This document shows, one piece after another, positions 1 to 10,960 of a DNA stretch of 64,000 nt. How positions within the stretch are numbered: the stretch's first letter is position 1; each line of letters starts with the position of its first letter. The stretch spans positions 3,891,426 to 3,955,425 of the forward strand of contig NZ_RBIL01000001.1 in NCBI RefSeq assembly GCF_003633755.1, written 5' to 3'. The stretch comes from Solirubrobacter pauli. Its GTDB lineage: Bacteria > Actinomycetota > Thermoleophilia > Solirubrobacterales > Solirubrobacteraceae. The position numbers and the translations under genes are program-made. The notes below the pieces were generated by a model. It was not told the DNA's origin, searched no databases, and worked only from the letters and a program-made list of their open reading frames with translations.

Positions 1-1
1 C

Positions 2-568
2 ACGGCCGGGAACGCGCTCGAGGTCCGCGAGGCCGTCGACTACCTGACCGGCGCCGCCCGGGAGACGCGCCTGCACGAGGTCACCGCCTCACTCGCGAGC
101 GCCGTGCTCGTCCAGGCGCGCCTGGCCTCCGACGAGGACGCGGCCCGCGCGCAGGTGGACGAGGTGCTCGAGAGCGGCGCGGCCGCGGAGGTCTTCGGCT
201 CGATGGTCGCCGCGCTCGGCGGCCCGGCCGACTTCGTGGAGAACCCGACGCTGCCGTCGGCGTCGGTCACGCGGCCCGTGGCGCCGCAGCGCCCCGGCTA
301 CGTGACGAGCGTCGACACGCGTGCCGTCGGCCTCGTCGTCACGGGGCTCGGCGGCAACCGCCGGCGCGAGGACGACCAGATCGACTACGGCGTGGGCCTG
401 AGCCGGATCGCGCCGATCGGCGCGGAGGTCGGGCCCGACCGCCCGCTGGCGATCGTCCACGCCCGCGGCGACAGCAGCGCGGCCGAAGCGGCCACGGCGC
501 TGCTCAAGGCGGTCCGCACCAGCGACGAGCCGCCCGCCGAGCGCCCCGTGCTGCTGGGGCGCGTATGA
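2..568 (+). CDS. deoA: Thymidine (pyrimidine-nucleoside) phosphorylase, C-terminal part
   Basis: The reading frame is open from the window edge, so the N-terminal part is missing. The first residues read TAGNALEVREAVDYLTG, the conserved Gly-Asn-x-x-Glu segment of the nucleoside phosphorylase II family, followed by the usual alpha/beta C-terminal domain. The enzyme splits thymidine or deoxyuridine with phosphate into base and deoxyribose-1-phosphate in the cytoplasm. The stop codon overlaps the start of the adenosine deaminase gene (ATGA), so the two are co-translated. Together with the following transporter genes this is a nucleoside uptake and salvage operon. Family assignment is firm; pyrimidine specificity is inferred. 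Confidence 0.9.
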   Translation, partial: TAGNALEVREAVDYLTGAARETRLHEVTASLASAVLVQARLASDEDAARAQVDEVLESGAAAEVFGSMVAALGGPADFVENPTLPSASVTRPVAPQRPGYVTSVDTRAVGLVVTGLGGNRRREDDQIDYGVGLSRIAPIGAEVGPDRPLAIVHARGDSSAAEAATALLKAVRTSDEPPAERPVLLGRV

Positions 569-1557
569 ACCTGCCCTTGGCGGAGCTGCACGTCCACCTC
601 GAGGGCACGGCGCCGCCGGCGCTGATCCGCAGGCTCGCCGACCGCAACGGGCTCAAGGTCCCCGAGGGCGTCTTCGCGACCCCGGAGCAGTTCCGCTGGG
701 TCGACTTCCTCGACTTCCTGCGCACCTACGACCTCGCGGCGAGCGTGATCCGCACGCCCGAGGACTACCGCGACGTCACCTACGAGTACCTCGTCGGCTG
801 CGCGCGCGAGGGCGCCATCTACGTCGAGCTGATCGCGTCACCGGACCACGCGGCGAACGTCGGGCTCAGCGACGCCGACCACTACGCGGGCATCGCGGCC
901 GGGATCGACGACGCGCGGCGCGACACCGGCATCGAGGCGCGCATCCTCGTCACCGCGATCCGCAACTTCGGCGTCGAGGCCGCGGTGGAGATCGCGCGCC
1001 GCCAGGCGGAGGACCGGCACCCGTACGTCGTCGGCTTCAACCTGGCGGGCGACGAGGCCGGGTACCCGCCGGCGCAGTTCCGCGAGGCGTACGAGATCGC
1101 GGCCGCGTCCGGCCTCGGCTGCACGGTCCACGCGGGCGAGCACGCGGGCGCCGAGTCGGTCCGCGAGGCGCTCACGCTCCCGGTCACGCGGCTGTCGCAC
1201 GGGGTGCGGGCGATCGAGGATCCGGCCCTGGTGGCGGAGATCGCCGAGCGCGGGATCGTGCTCGAGGCCTGCCCCACGTCCAACGTGGCCACGCACGTCT
1301 TCCCTTCGTACGAGGAACATCCACTTCGCAAACTCCATGAAGCGGGTGTGAAGTGGACGTTGGGTTCTGACGACCCTCCCTACTTCGGCTGTAGCATCGG
1401 CGGCGAGTACGCCGTGGCGCGCGAGCGCTTCGGCTTCGAGGAGGGTGAGTTGCGGTCGATCACGCGCACGGCGGTCCGGGCGTCCTTCGCGGACGATGCG
1501 GCCAAAGCCACCCTGCTCAATCGAATTACTGCCTCAGACGACCGCGGCGACCACTAG
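565..1557 (+). CDS. add: Adenosine deaminase
   Basis: Metal-dependent hydrolase of 330 aa that deaminates adenosine or deoxyadenosine to inosine. Visible signature elements are HVHLEGT at residues 9-15 (first two zinc ligands), the HAGE segment near residue 189 (third His and catalytic Glu), SHGVRAIEDP near residue 212, and LGSDDPP near residue 267 (zinc-binding and catalytic Asp). Length is normal for the family. The ATG lies inside the stop of the phosphorylase gene, and a BMP-type nucleoside importer follows within about 40 bp, which supports a salvage role. An adenine deaminase relative is possible, but the motifs fit adenosine deaminase. Confidence 0.93.
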   Translation: MNLPLAELHVHLEGTAPPALIRRLADRNGLKVPEGVFATPEQFRWVDFLDFLRTYDLAASVIRTPEDYRDVTYEYLVGCAREGAIYVELIASPDHAANVGLSDADHYAGIAAGIDDARRDTGIEARILVTAIRNFGVEAAVEIARRQAEDRHPYVVGFNLAGDEAGYPPAQFREAYEIAAASGLGCTVHAGEHAGAESVREALTLPVTRLSHGVRAIEDPALVAEIAERGIVLEACPTSNVATHVFPSYEEHPLRKLHEAGVKWTLGSDDPPYFGCSIGGEYAVARERFGFEEGELRSITRTAVRASFADDAAKATLLNRITASDDRGDH

Positions 1558-1598
1558 GGTCGCGGCTCGGTCGTTCCAATCGAAAAGGAGTCCCGGCC

Positions 1599-2645
1599 GT
1601 GCGCCGACCACTTCATTTCATCGCCTTGCTGGCCATGGTGTGTTCTCTCTTCGTTGCCGCGTGCGGCTCGGATGAGGAAGAACCGGCCGGCGGCGGTACC
1701 CCCTCCGCGGAGGAGACTCCGGCCAAGGAAGCGATCAAGGTCGGCCTGGTCACGGACATCGGCGGCCTGAACGACCGCTCGTTCAACCAGCTGGCCAACG
1801 AGGGCCTCGAGCGGGCGAAGTCCGAGCTCGGCGTGGAGACGCGTGTGCTGATCTCCAAAGCCAACTCGGACTACGTGCCGAACCTCTCGACGCTCGCGCA
1901 GCAGCAGTACGACCTCGTGATCGGCGTCGGCTTCCTCATGGCCGACGCGATGAACACGGTCGCCCCGAAGTTCCCGAACACCAAGTTCGCGATCATCGAC
2001 GTCGACGCCACGTCGCTCGAGGCCAAGCCCACCAACGTCTCCGGCGCGCTGTTCAAGGAGAACGAGGCGGGCTACCTCGTCGGCTACATGGCCGGCCTCT
2101 ACATCAAGGACGAGGGCGGCGGGACGGCCGGCTCGGTCGGCGGCCAGAAGATCCCGCCGGTCGACCACTACATCGCGGGCTATCAGGCCGGCGTGCAGGC
2201 TGCCAACCCGGACGCGAAGGTCGTCAACGGCTACTCGCAGAAGTTCGACGATCCCGCCCCGTGCAAGGAGCTCGCGCTCGACCAGATCGCCCAGGGCGCG
2301 AAGGTCGTGTTCCAGGTCGCCGGTGGCTGCGGCCTCGGCGCGCTGGACGCCGCCAAGGAGAAGAGCGTCCAGGGCATCGGCGTCGACGCCGACCAGGCCT
2401 ATCTGGGCGACCAGATCATGACCTCGGCGCTCAAGAAGGTCGACGTCGCCGTGGAGAACGAGATCAAGGCCGTGCAGGACGGCTCGTTCAAGGGCGGCGA
2501 CAACGCGATCTTCGACGTCAAGTCGGGCGGCGTGGGTATCGGCGAGACCAACGAGGTCGGCGCCAAGTACGCCGACCAGGTCAAGGAGATCCAGGACAAG
2601 ATCGCCTCCGGCGAGCTGACCGACATCCCGGACACGGTGAAGTAG
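1599..2645 (+). CDS. BMP-family nucleoside-binding lipoprotein (ABC importer)
   Basis: 348 aa. The N-terminus is a lipoprotein signal peptide with lipobox VAAC and the acylated Cys at position 22, then an acidic Gly/Pro-rich linker and a PnrA/BMP periplasmic-binding fold (VTDIGGLNDRSFNQ, KFAIIDVDA, VFQVAGGCGLGALDAA). The Asp and Phe of the GxxNDRSFN segment are typical nucleoside contacts in PnrA/TmpC. It should capture purine nucleosides outside the membrane and hand them to the permeases encoded downstream. The GTG start at 1599 is preceded by AAGGAG. The ATPase gene begins 3 bp after the stop. Confidence 0.9.
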   Translation: MRRPLHFIALLAMVCSLFVAACGSDEEEPAGGGTPSAEETPAKEAIKVGLVTDIGGLNDRSFNQLANEGLERAKSELGVETRVLISKANSDYVPNLSTLAQQQYDLVIGVGFLMADAMNTVAPKFPNTKFAIIDVDATSLEAKPTNVSGALFKENEAGYLVGYMAGLYIKDEGGGTAGSVGGQKIPPVDHYIAGYQAGVQAANPDAKVVNGYSQKFDDPAPCKELALDQIAQGAKVVFQVAGGCGLGALDAAKEKSVQGIGVDADQAYLGDQIMTSALKKVDVAVENEIKAVQDGSFKGGDNAIFDVKSGGVGIGETNEVGAKYADQVKEIQDKIASGELTDIPDTVK

Positions 2646-2648
2646 GCA

Positions 2649-4158
<1,510 letters not shown>

Positions 4159-4175
<17 letters not shown>

Positions 4176-5358
4176 GGACGAGCTCCCCGCGAACATCACG
4201 GTCGCCGCGCGCATGGCGACGTTCTTCCGCGGCGGTGGCGTGATCGCGCCGATCGTCACCGTGCTGGTCGCGTTCATCGCGGGCGGCTTCGTGGTCCTGC
4301 TGACGGGCCACAACCCGATCGAGACCTACTCGGCGATCTTCAAGGGCACCGGCTTCAACTGGTTCTTCCCGTGGCTGTCGGAGGACGACCGGATCATCGC
4401 GGCGCTGAACCTCCAGCAGACGCTGATCATCACGACGCCGCTGATCCTCACGGGCCTGGCGGTGGCGTTCGCGTTCCGCTGCGGCCTGTTCAACATCGGC
4501 GGCCAGGGCCAGTACATCGTCGGCGTGATCTTCTCGGTGTGGGTCGGCTCGTCGTTCGACGGGCTGCCGGCCTTCGTCCACATCGTCCTCGCGATCCTCG
4601 CGGGCATGCTCTCGGGCGCGGTGTGGGCGGGCATCGCGGGCCTGCTGAAGGCGCTCGCGGGCACCAACGAGGTGATCACCACGATCATGCTCAACTGGAT
4701 CGCGATCTGGGTCGGCGTGTGGGTGTTCAACCTCGGCAGCCCGCTGCAGAACGACAACCCGGCGCAGGTCGACGTGCCGGTCTCCAACGACATCGCGGCG
4801 AGCGCGAAGCTGCCGGTCTTCTGGGGCGACCCGCAGCTGCAGGGCCTGCACATCGGCATCTTCATCGCGCTCGCCGCGCTGGTGGTGTTCTGGGTGCTGC
4901 TGAACCGCACGACGCTCGGCTACGAGGTGCGCGCGGTCGGCTTCAACCCGGACGCGGCGGAGGCGTCGGGCATCAACGTCCGGCGCAACTACGTGCTCGT
5001 CATGGCCATCTGCGGCGCGTTCGCCGGCCTCGGCGGGGCGTTGGACCTGCTCGGCTGGCAGTTCCGCGTCGCCACCAACGACATCCAGACCACCAAGCTC
5101 GCGTTCTTCGGGATCGCGGTCGCGCTGCTCGGGCGCAACACCGCGATCGGGACGTTGCTGAGCGCGTTGCTGTTCGCCGGCCTGATCACCGGCACGTCCG
5201 TGCGCAACCTCGACCCGACGGTGTTCGAGCCCCAGCTGGCCACGAACCTGACCTACATGATCCAGGGACTTGTCGTGCTGCTCATCTCGACCGACGTGCT
5301 GGTGGTCTACCTGATGCGGCTTCGACGCAAGCGCCGAGCACAGGCGGTGACGGCATGA
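4159..5358 (+). CDS. Nucleoside ABC transporter permease 1
   Basis: 399-aa polytopic membrane protein of the BPD_transp_2 (RbsC/NupP) family. It has a cytoplasmic N-terminus, a first transmembrane helix near residue 35, a long extracytoplasmic loop, then eight or so further helices. The signature FRCGLFNIGGQGQ near residue 108 and the coupling segment RAVGFNPDAAEASGIN near residue 258 match nucleoside permeases of BMP systems. It overlaps the ATPase gene upstream, and its stop overlaps the next permease start (ATGA), so the importer is translationally coupled. Confidence 0.9.
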
Positions 5359-6515
5359 CGGCCAAGCGCGTCGGCTGGGCGGGCGTCGCCCTCGGGTTCC
5401 TGGCGTTCTTCGTCGCGGTGCCGCCGCTGACGGTGCGGTCGCCGCTCGTCGTGATCGTGCTGGCCGTGCTGGCGATGGCGGCGGGCTCGTACGCGATCGC
5501 GGGCGGCGAGCGGCGCCTCGGCTGGAGCGCGATCGTCGCGGGGCTGGTCGGCCTGGCGGGCGGCTACGCGGCCACGCAGTCCGGGGTGGCGAACCTCGAC
5601 CGCGTGGTCGTCTGGGGCGCGCTCGGCGCCGCGACCCTGCGCTACGCGACGCCGCTGATCTTCGGCGCGCTCGGCGGCCTGTTCTCCGAGCGCTCGGGCG
5701 TGATCAACATCGGCCTCGAAGGCATGATGCTGATGGGCGCGTTCTTCGGCGCGTGGGGCGCGGACCTCACCAGCTCGTGGATCCTCGGGCTGCTGATCGC
5801 GATCGCGGCCGGCGCCGTCTTCGGCGCGCTGCACGCGCTGTTCGCGGTCACGTTCCGCGCCGATCAGATCGTGTCGGGAACGGCGCTGAACCTGCTGGCG
5901 GTCGGCATCACCGGCTACCTCTTCGTGGAGGTCTACGGGGACCTGGGCACGCCCGACGACCTCCCGCAGGTCCCGAACGTCTCGCTGCCGATCGACTGGC
6001 TGCCGCTGCTCGGCGACGTCTTCGGCGAGCTGAACCTGCTCGTCTGGCTCGCGCTCGGCGCCGTGCTCGTCACCTGGGTGTTCATGTTCCGCACGCCGAT
6101 GGGCCTGCGGCTGCGGTCGGCCGGCGAGAACCCGCTGGCGGCCGAGACCGCCGGCCTGAACGTCGTCCGCACGCGCTACTTCGCCGTGATGACCTCCGGC
6201 GGCCTGGCGGCGATGGGCGGCGCGTTCCTGTCGATCGGCTTCCTGCACACGTTCACGCAGGAGATGACCGCGGGGCGCGGGTTCATCGCGCTCGCGGCGT
6301 TGATCTTCGGGCGCTGGCGCCCGGGGCTCGCGCTCACGGCGACGCTGCTGTTCGGGTTCGGCTCCGCGCTCGCGGGGCGCCTGCCGGTGTTCTCGCCGTC
6401 GGGCGCGGTGCTCTTCCAGGCACTGCCGTACGTGCTGACGCTGATCGCGGTGACCGGCCTGATCGGCCGCTCGATCCCGCCGCTCGCCCTCGGGCGTCCT
6501 CTCCCTCGTTCGTGA
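5355..6515 (+). CDS. Nucleoside ABC transporter permease 2
   Basis: 386 aa when started at the ATG that overlaps the preceding stop; the frame is open further upstream, but that part reads as shadow sequence. Several N-terminal helices precede the conserved FSERSGVINIGLEGMMLMGAF segment typical of NupQ-type permeases, and the coupling motif RSAGENPLAAETAGLNV lies near residue 255. It pairs with permease 1 to form the membrane channel of the nucleoside importer. It is the last gene of the salvage/transport operon. Confidence 0.9.
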   Translation: MTAKRVGWAGVALGFLAFFVAVPPLTVRSPLVVIVLAVLAMAAGSYAIAGGERRLGWSAIVAGLVGLAGGYAATQSGVANLDRVVVWGALGAATLRYATPLIFGALGGLFSERSGVINIGLEGMMLMGAFFGAWGADLTSSWILGLLIAIAAGAVFGALHALFAVTFRADQIVSGTALNLLAVGITGYLFVEVYGDLGTPDDLPQVPNVSLPIDWLPLLGDVFGELNLLVWLALGAVLVTWVFMFRTPMGLRLRSAGENPLAAETAGLNVVRTRYFAVMTSGGLAAMGGAFLSIGFLHTFTQEMTAGRGFIALAALIFGRWRPGLALTATLLFGFGSALAGRLPVFSPSGAVLFQALPYVLTLIAVTGLIGRSIPPLALGRPLPRS

Positions 6516-6552
6516 AGGTCTGAATTGCCGGCCGGCGTGGAATGCTGATGGC

Positions 6553-7080
6553 ATGACTCGCCGCCGGTGGCTGGGAGCGCTCGCGGCGCTCGGACTGCTC
6601 GTCGCGGGATGCGGGGAGTCGGGGAAGCGCGAGCCGCAGCAGCTCGCGCTCAAGCCGTCGGCGACGCCGAGCGCGACGCCCGAGCGGCGCCTGCCGGTGA
6701 CCGACGCCGAGAAGCGCGTGATCCGCGGCTGGGCGAACGAGCTCCGCCACGGCGACGTCCGCGCCGCCGCGCGCTACTTCAGCGTGCCGAGCGAGATCGT
6801 GAACTTCCAGCCCGAGCCGCTCGAGCTCGAGTCGGCCCGGCGCGTCGTCGACTTCAACGACAGCCTGCCGTGCGGGGCGGAGGTCATCTCCATCATCCGC
6901 ACCGTCAGCCAGCTCGTCGTCGGCGAGTTCGAGCTGACGGACCGCCCGGGCGGCGACTGCGGCTCGGTCGCCGGCACCCGCGCGACGTTCGCGTTCCTCG
7001 TCGGCGCCGACGAGCACATCAAGCGCCTGATCCTGATCGACGCCGGCAGCATGCCGACGCCGGACACGACCCTAACCTAG
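6553..7080 (+). CDS. Small lipoprotein of unknown function
   Basis: 175 aa with an N-terminal Arg cluster (MTRRRW), a hydrophobic stretch and a lipobox LVAGC with Cys20, so it is probably anchored on the outer face of the membrane. The mature part reads TDAEKRVIRGWANELRHGDV, then a compact alpha+beta segment containing two Cys residues (residues 111 and 136) that could form a disulfide. This resembles small SnoaL/NTF2-like lipoproteins, but I cannot assign a family with certainty. It starts 37 bp after the importer operon and runs convergently into the response-regulator gene, overlapping it by 9 bp. Confidence 0.75.
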   Translation: MTRRRWLGALAALGLLVAGCGESGKREPQQLALKPSATPSATPERRLPVTDAEKRVIRGWANELRHGDVRAAARYFSVPSEIVNFQPEPLELESARRVVDFNDSLPCGAEVISIIRTVSQLVVGEFELTDRPGGDCGSVAGTRATFAFLVGADEHIKRLILIDAGSMPTPDTTLT

Positions 7081-7476
7081 GCTCGGGCTCACGTACCGCT
7101 CGCCCCGCAGCACGGCGTCGAGCCCGTCGATCAGCTCCGGCAGTCCGCCCTCCTTGAGCACGATCCCGTCCGCGCCCGCCTCAAGCACGGAGTCGAGCTC
7201 CTTGGGGTCCGTGGTGGCCGTGAAGACGAGCACCTTCGTGCCGGCCTCCGAGCCGGCCAGCCGCCGGATCAGCGACGCCCCGCCGCCCTCCGACGCCAGG
7301 TGCAGGTCCACCACGGCGACGTCCGGCTTCGTCGACAGCACCAGCTCCGCGCCGCTCTCCGCCGTGCCCGCCACGCCCGTCACGTCCCAGCCGCGTTGCT
7401 GAAGCACGTCCCGCAGGAAGATCCGCAGCGCACCGTGGTCCTCGACGATCGCCACGCTGCGGGAGTCGTTGCTCAT
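7072..7476 (-). CDS. Single-domain response regulator (receiver protein)
   Basis: About 134 aa, a receiver domain with no output domain. It shows the acidic pair in VAIVEDHG, the phospho-acceptor Asp in VAVVDLHLA, the Thr in LVFTATTD and the invariant Lys in IVLKEG. The start at 7476 (MSNDSR) places the beta-1 strand at the expected distance; ATG codons at 7488 and 7515 are alternatives, and the one at 7488 would abut the divergent gene that starts at 7494. No kinase gene is adjacent, so its partner is unknown. Confidence 0.85.
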   Translation of the reverse strand: MSNDSRSVAIVEDHGALRIFLRDVLQQRGWDVTGVAGTAESGAELVLSTKPDVAVVDLHLASEGGGASLIRRLAGSEAGTKVLVFTATTDPKELDSVLEAGADGIVLKEGGLPELIDGLDAVLRGERYVSPSLG

Positions 7477-7493
7477 GCCAGCCTTCATACCGC

Positions 7494-7802
7494 ATGACCG
7501 TCCTGGTGGATCCACTCCGGCGCTACGAGCACGTCCCGTTCTCGGTCAAGGACTGGTGCCACATGGCGGTGGACGGCTCGTTCGAGGAGCTGCACCGCTT
7601 CGCCGCCTCCCTCGGCATCCCGCGCAGCCGCTTCCAGGGCGATCACTACGACCTCGTCCCGTGGGTCCGGGCCCGCGCGGTCGTCCTCGGCGCGGTGGAG
7701 GTCGAGACGGCCGAGCTGCTCCTGCGGATGGCCGGCCCGCGCGGCGACCGCGCCCGCCGCCGCGCCGCCGCCCGCGATTCGCAAGGCGGCTCGACGGAGT
7801 AG
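7494..7802 (+). CDS. DUF4031 domain protein
   Basis: 102 aa. The sequence TVLVDPLRRYEHVPF, W..M..D, ELHRFAASLGIPRSRFQGDHYD and a C-terminal Arg-rich tail match the small DUF4031 family found across actinobacteria. The conserved His, Asp and Tyr suggest a metal- or nucleic-acid-linked role, but no function has been established to my knowledge. The gene is divergent from the receiver gene, with start codons only 18 bp apart, so their promoters must overlap the coding starts. Confidence 0.8.
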   Translation: MTVLVDPLRRYEHVPFSVKDWCHMAVDGSFEELHRFAASLGIPRSRFQGDHYDLVPWVRARAVVLGAVEVETAELLLRMAGPRGDRARRRAAARDSQGGSTE

Positions 7803-8067
7803 GTGCTGCCGCGGCCACGCTCATGGGGCCGAGAGGATGAACGACGCGAGGTAGAGCGCCACAACCCCGAGCGTGGTGACGGTGACGAGTTGAACGTCGA
7901 CGGGGCGGCGCCGTGCAGCCGCTCCGAGGGGGTTCGTAGTTCCGCCCGCCGAAAGGTCGTTTCCTTCCAGGCATGGGGGCGCATTCGCCTTGCCAGGACG
8001 GGGCTGAGCGCGTGGATCACGTTCGTCCCGTCAACAGACTAATTAACGGAATGTCGCTAGCCCGTCC
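7803..8067. other. Intergenic stretch without a supported gene
   Basis: No convincing gene is visible here. On the minus strand one frame (about 8025 down to 7820) ends in a sequence that looks like a single transmembrane helix (VQLVTVTTLGVVALYLASF), but it has no ATG, GTG or TTG start. It may be a decayed small membrane-protein gene. Confidence 0.4.
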
Positions 8068-8096
8068 TTGACGGAGAAAGTGCCCGGCCGTATTGT
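8068..8096 (+). promoter_or_regulatory. Sigma-70-type promoter of the GH43-like gene
   Basis: TTGACG (8068-8073) and TATTGT (8091-8096) are separated by 17 bp, an almost ideal housekeeping promoter. Transcription would start near 8103 and give a leader of roughly 34 nt before the ATG at 8137. This supports the 8137 start over the earlier in-frame TTG, which is the -35 box itself. Confidence 0.65.
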
Positions 8097-8136
8097 GCGC
8101 TACGTCACAAACCGCGGGGTCCAGAGGGGGAGCTTC

Positions 8137-10950
8137 ATGAAGAAGTTGTTGCGGTCTGTCCTGTTGGCGTGCGTGGGGGCGCTCGTCTTTGCGAGCGGCG
8201 CCCAGGCCCAGGTACCGGGAGCGCTGCCGGTCGGGCCATCGGGAAAATCGGTCGTGCAGAACCCGACCACGTACACCAACCCCATTTCGCTTACGCAGGG
8301 TTCGGAGAGGATTCTGACGGCCGGCGAGCCTGTCATCAAGATCATCGGCGGTGACTACTACCTGTTCACGCGCGGGAGGCGTGGCTACTGGTGGTCATCT
8401 GACTTCGCGAACTGGAACTACGTCAATGCGCCCAACCTCCTGGGCGGGATCGTTGGCATGACGGAAATTGACGGCAAGCTGTACAACTACGCCGGCAATA
8501 CCAACAACCGAGTGATGACGACCGACGATCCGAAGTCGGGAGTCTGGTACGAAGCCGGTACGTTCTCCAGCAACAACTATGGCGACGCCAGCATGCTGTA
8601 CGACGAAGACACTGGCCGGCTGTTCATGTACTACGGATGGTCGCAGCTTCTGGGCATCCGGGTCGTCGAGTTGAACAAGCAGACCTTCAAGGAGATCAGC
8701 AAGCCGGAGGTCGTCAATTGGGGCGACCCCCATAAGCACGGCTGGGAAACCCGCTATTCGAGCGACCTGATCTTCCCATTCTTCTCCGACCGGCAATACC
8801 GTCCTCAGGAATATGGATGGACTGAAGGCCCCCATCCGCTCAAGTACAACGGCAAGTACTACGTGTTGTACTCATCGATCGGTCTCGAATTCGCCTCCTA
8901 CGCGCAGGGTGTGTACGTGGCAGACGACCCGATGGGTCCATATGTCTATGACCAGCACAACCCGCTGACCCGGATGGTGTCGGGCTCCGCGCCGGGCGCG
9001 GGCCACGGCAGCTTCTTCCAGGACAAGCAGGGCAAGCTCTGGACCATCGCCATGGTGGCGTTCACGCAGAATGGCGGTAACGGCAACACGCTCATGTCCC
9101 TCTTCCCCACGGATGTGGACAAGGAGGGCGTGATGCACGGAAACGTCGAGTACGGCGACTACCCGCAGTACCTGCCCGGCGTCAAGAAGGATCCCATCAC
9201 GGACAACTTCACGGGATGGACGCTTCTGTCGCTGAACAAGAAGGTCCAGACCTCTTCCACGCAGCCCCCCGGTGCCCAGACGGGCAACTACTGGCCGGCA
9301 TTCGCGGTGGACCAGAACGGCAAGACGTTCTGGAGCGCTCAGACGGGCAACCCGGGCGAGTACATGACCGTCGACCTCGGCACGACGAGCGACATCCGCG
9401 GGATCCAGATCCAATTCGACAGGGCTGGTGCCACCGGCAACGCGGCACTCACCCGCTACCAGTCATACACCGTCGAAGTGTCCAGCGATAACCAGACCTG
9501 GACCAAGGTCGTCGACAAGAGCGACAATCCCCAGGACCTGCGGTCCGATTACATCGAGCTCCCGACGGCCGTAAGCGGTCGCTATGTGCGGCTGACCAAT
9601 GTCTTCACGCCCGACAACGGACGGTTCGCCGTGAAGGAGTTGCGTGTCTTCGGCAATCCGGATGCGTCGAAGTTCACACCAGTGCCTCCGGGCAACCTCA
9701 TGGCCGTCCGCAACGAAGTGGACCGTCGCCAGGCCGATCTGCTGTGGAAGCCCGTGGATGGCGCCGATGGCTACGTGGTGCGCTACGGCATTGAGCGGGA
9801 CAAGCTGTACCAGAGCGACATGGTCTATGGGAAGAACGCTCTGAACATCAATGCCCTGAACGTCGATCCGGAGTACTACTTCGAGGTGGAGGCGTTCTCC
9901 AGCGGCACGCCTCGATACGTGGAGAACCCGTTCGAGACGCGGGGCAGGGGCGCCGAGCTCGATCTGATCAGGCGGCCGACAGGAGGCACGCAGAGCACCA
10001 CAAGGCAGATGACGTATGAGACCTACGGCAAGGACGAGGTGTATGTCTTTGACAACATCACGCCTGGTTCCTACACGTTGAATCACACCTACGGTGTTGG
10101 GATCTGGGGTCCGCAACAGCTGACGGCGGAGCAACTCATCGGGACGGACACCACCACGCCTACGGTCACGGCACTCGACCTGACGCAGTTCGGCAATGGT
10201 TCGACCCAGTGGGGTACCGTCGAGGTCCGGGTGTATCCGGGGCCGACGAGCGGACGGATCGAGGTGACCTTCCACTACACGGAGCACCGAGTGGATCAGG
10301 CGATCACCTTCGCGCCCCTGACGGCTCCGCCCTACAGGGTGAGCGCGACCGCGAGCTCAGGCTTGCCTGTGAGCTTCAGCGCCGCGGGCACCTGCACCCT
10401 CTCCGACGACATCGTCACCGTCACCGGTGCAGGCACGTGCACCATCACCGCCTCGCAGTCCGGCAACGCGGACTACTTCCCCGCGCGCGACGTGTCGCGG
10501 AGCTTCCAGGTCGGCACAACGCAGGCGGGTGGTGACGTGGGCGGCACCGTGCCCGCGACCCTGGCCCTGACGCTGGGGGCGCCCGCGCCGCTTGGCGTCT
10601 TCGAACCGGGGGTCAGTCGCCCGTATGAGGCGACCACCACGGCGACGGTGACCTCGACGGCGGGCGACGCGCTGCTGTCGGTCACCGATCCGAGCCCGTC
10701 GGCGACCGGGCGGCTCGTGAACGGGTCCTTCGCGCTCGGCGAGCGGTTGCAGGTGCGGGCCAACGCCAACGCGTTCGCGCCGCTGAGTGCGACGGCGGGC
10801 AGCCCGCTCGCGCTGTTGAGCTACGGGGGGCCGGTGAGCAACGACTCGGTGTCGATCGCCTTCCGTCAGGAGATCGGCGCCGGCCAGGCGCTGCGAACGG
10901 GCGCCTACGGCAAGACGCTGACGTTCACGCTGTCGACGACCACGCCCTGA
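8137..10950 (+). CDS. Secreted GH43-like protein with discoidin and Fn3-like domains
   Basis: 937 aa from the ATG preceded by GGGGGAG. A Sec signal peptide (MKKLLRSVLLACVGALVFASGAQA region) is followed by a five-bladed-propeller GH43-like region to about residue 350 (DASMLYDEDTG, EGPHPLKYNGKYYVLYSS, GHGSFFQD), an F5/8 type C (discoidin) carbohydrate-binding domain at about 380-508, an Fn3-like domain to about 605, an unassigned beta-rich region, an ITFAPL/CTITASQ module at about 720-800 and a C-terminal domain ending in GKTLTFTLSTTTP that I recall from Solirubrobacterales exoproteins. It probably degrades arabinan- or xylan-like polysaccharide outside the cell. The first three quarters are clearly less GC-rich than the end. 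Confidence 0.8.
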   Translation: MKKLLRSVLLACVGALVFASGAQAQVPGALPVGPSGKSVVQNPTTYTNPISLTQGSERILTAGEPVIKIIGGDYYLFTRGRRGYWWSSDFANWNYVNAPNLLGGIVGMTEIDGKLYNYAGNTNNRVMTTDDPKSGVWYEAGTFSSNNYGDASMLYDEDTGRLFMYYGWSQLLGIRVVELNKQTFKEISKPEVVNWGDPHKHGWETRYSSDLIFPFFSDRQYRPQEYGWTEGPHPLKYNGKYYVLYSSIGLEFASYAQGVYVADDPMGPYVYDQHNPLTRMVSGSAPGAGHGSFFQDKQGKLWTIAMVAFTQNGGNGNTLMSLFPTDVDKEGVMHGNVEYGDYPQYLPGVKKDPITDNFTGWTLLSLNKKVQTSSTQPPGAQTGNYWPAFAVDQNGKTFWSAQTGNPGEYMTVDLGTTSDIRGIQIQFDRAGATGNAALTRYQSYTVEVSSDNQTWTKVVDKSDNPQDLRSDYIELPTAVSGRYVRLTNVFTPDNGRFAVKELRVFGNPDASKFTPVPPGNLMAVRNEVDRRQADLLWKPVDGADGYVVRYGIERDKLYQSDMVYGKNALNINALNVDPEYYFEVEAFSSGTPRYVENPFETRGRGAELDLIRRPTGGTQSTTRQMTYETYGKDEVYVFDNITPGSYTLNHTYGVGIWGPQQLTAEQLIGTDTTTPTVTALDLTQFGNGSTQWGTVEVRVYPGPTSGRIEVTFHYTEHRVDQAITFAPLTAPPYRVSATASSGLPVSFSAAGTCTLSDDIVTVTGAGTCTITASQSGNADYFPARDVSRSFQVGTTQAGGDVGGTVPATLALTLGAPAPLGVFEPGVSRPYEATTTATVTSTAGDALLSVTDPSPSATGRLVNGSFALGERLQVRANANAFAPLSATAGSPLALLSYGGPVSNDSVSIAFRQEIGAGQALRTGAYGKTLTFTLSTTTP

Positions 10951-10960
10951 GTCAGGTCCC

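Noticed and set aside
7820-8025. Minus-strand membrane-helix-like reading frame
   Set aside because: It lacks any usual start codon and is bounded by a stop; possibly a remnant, not annotated as a gene.
8068-8136. Upstream in-frame TTG start of the GH43-like protein
   Set aside because: It coincides with the -35 box of a near-ideal promoter; the ATG at 8137 has a ribosome site and begins a proper signal peptide.
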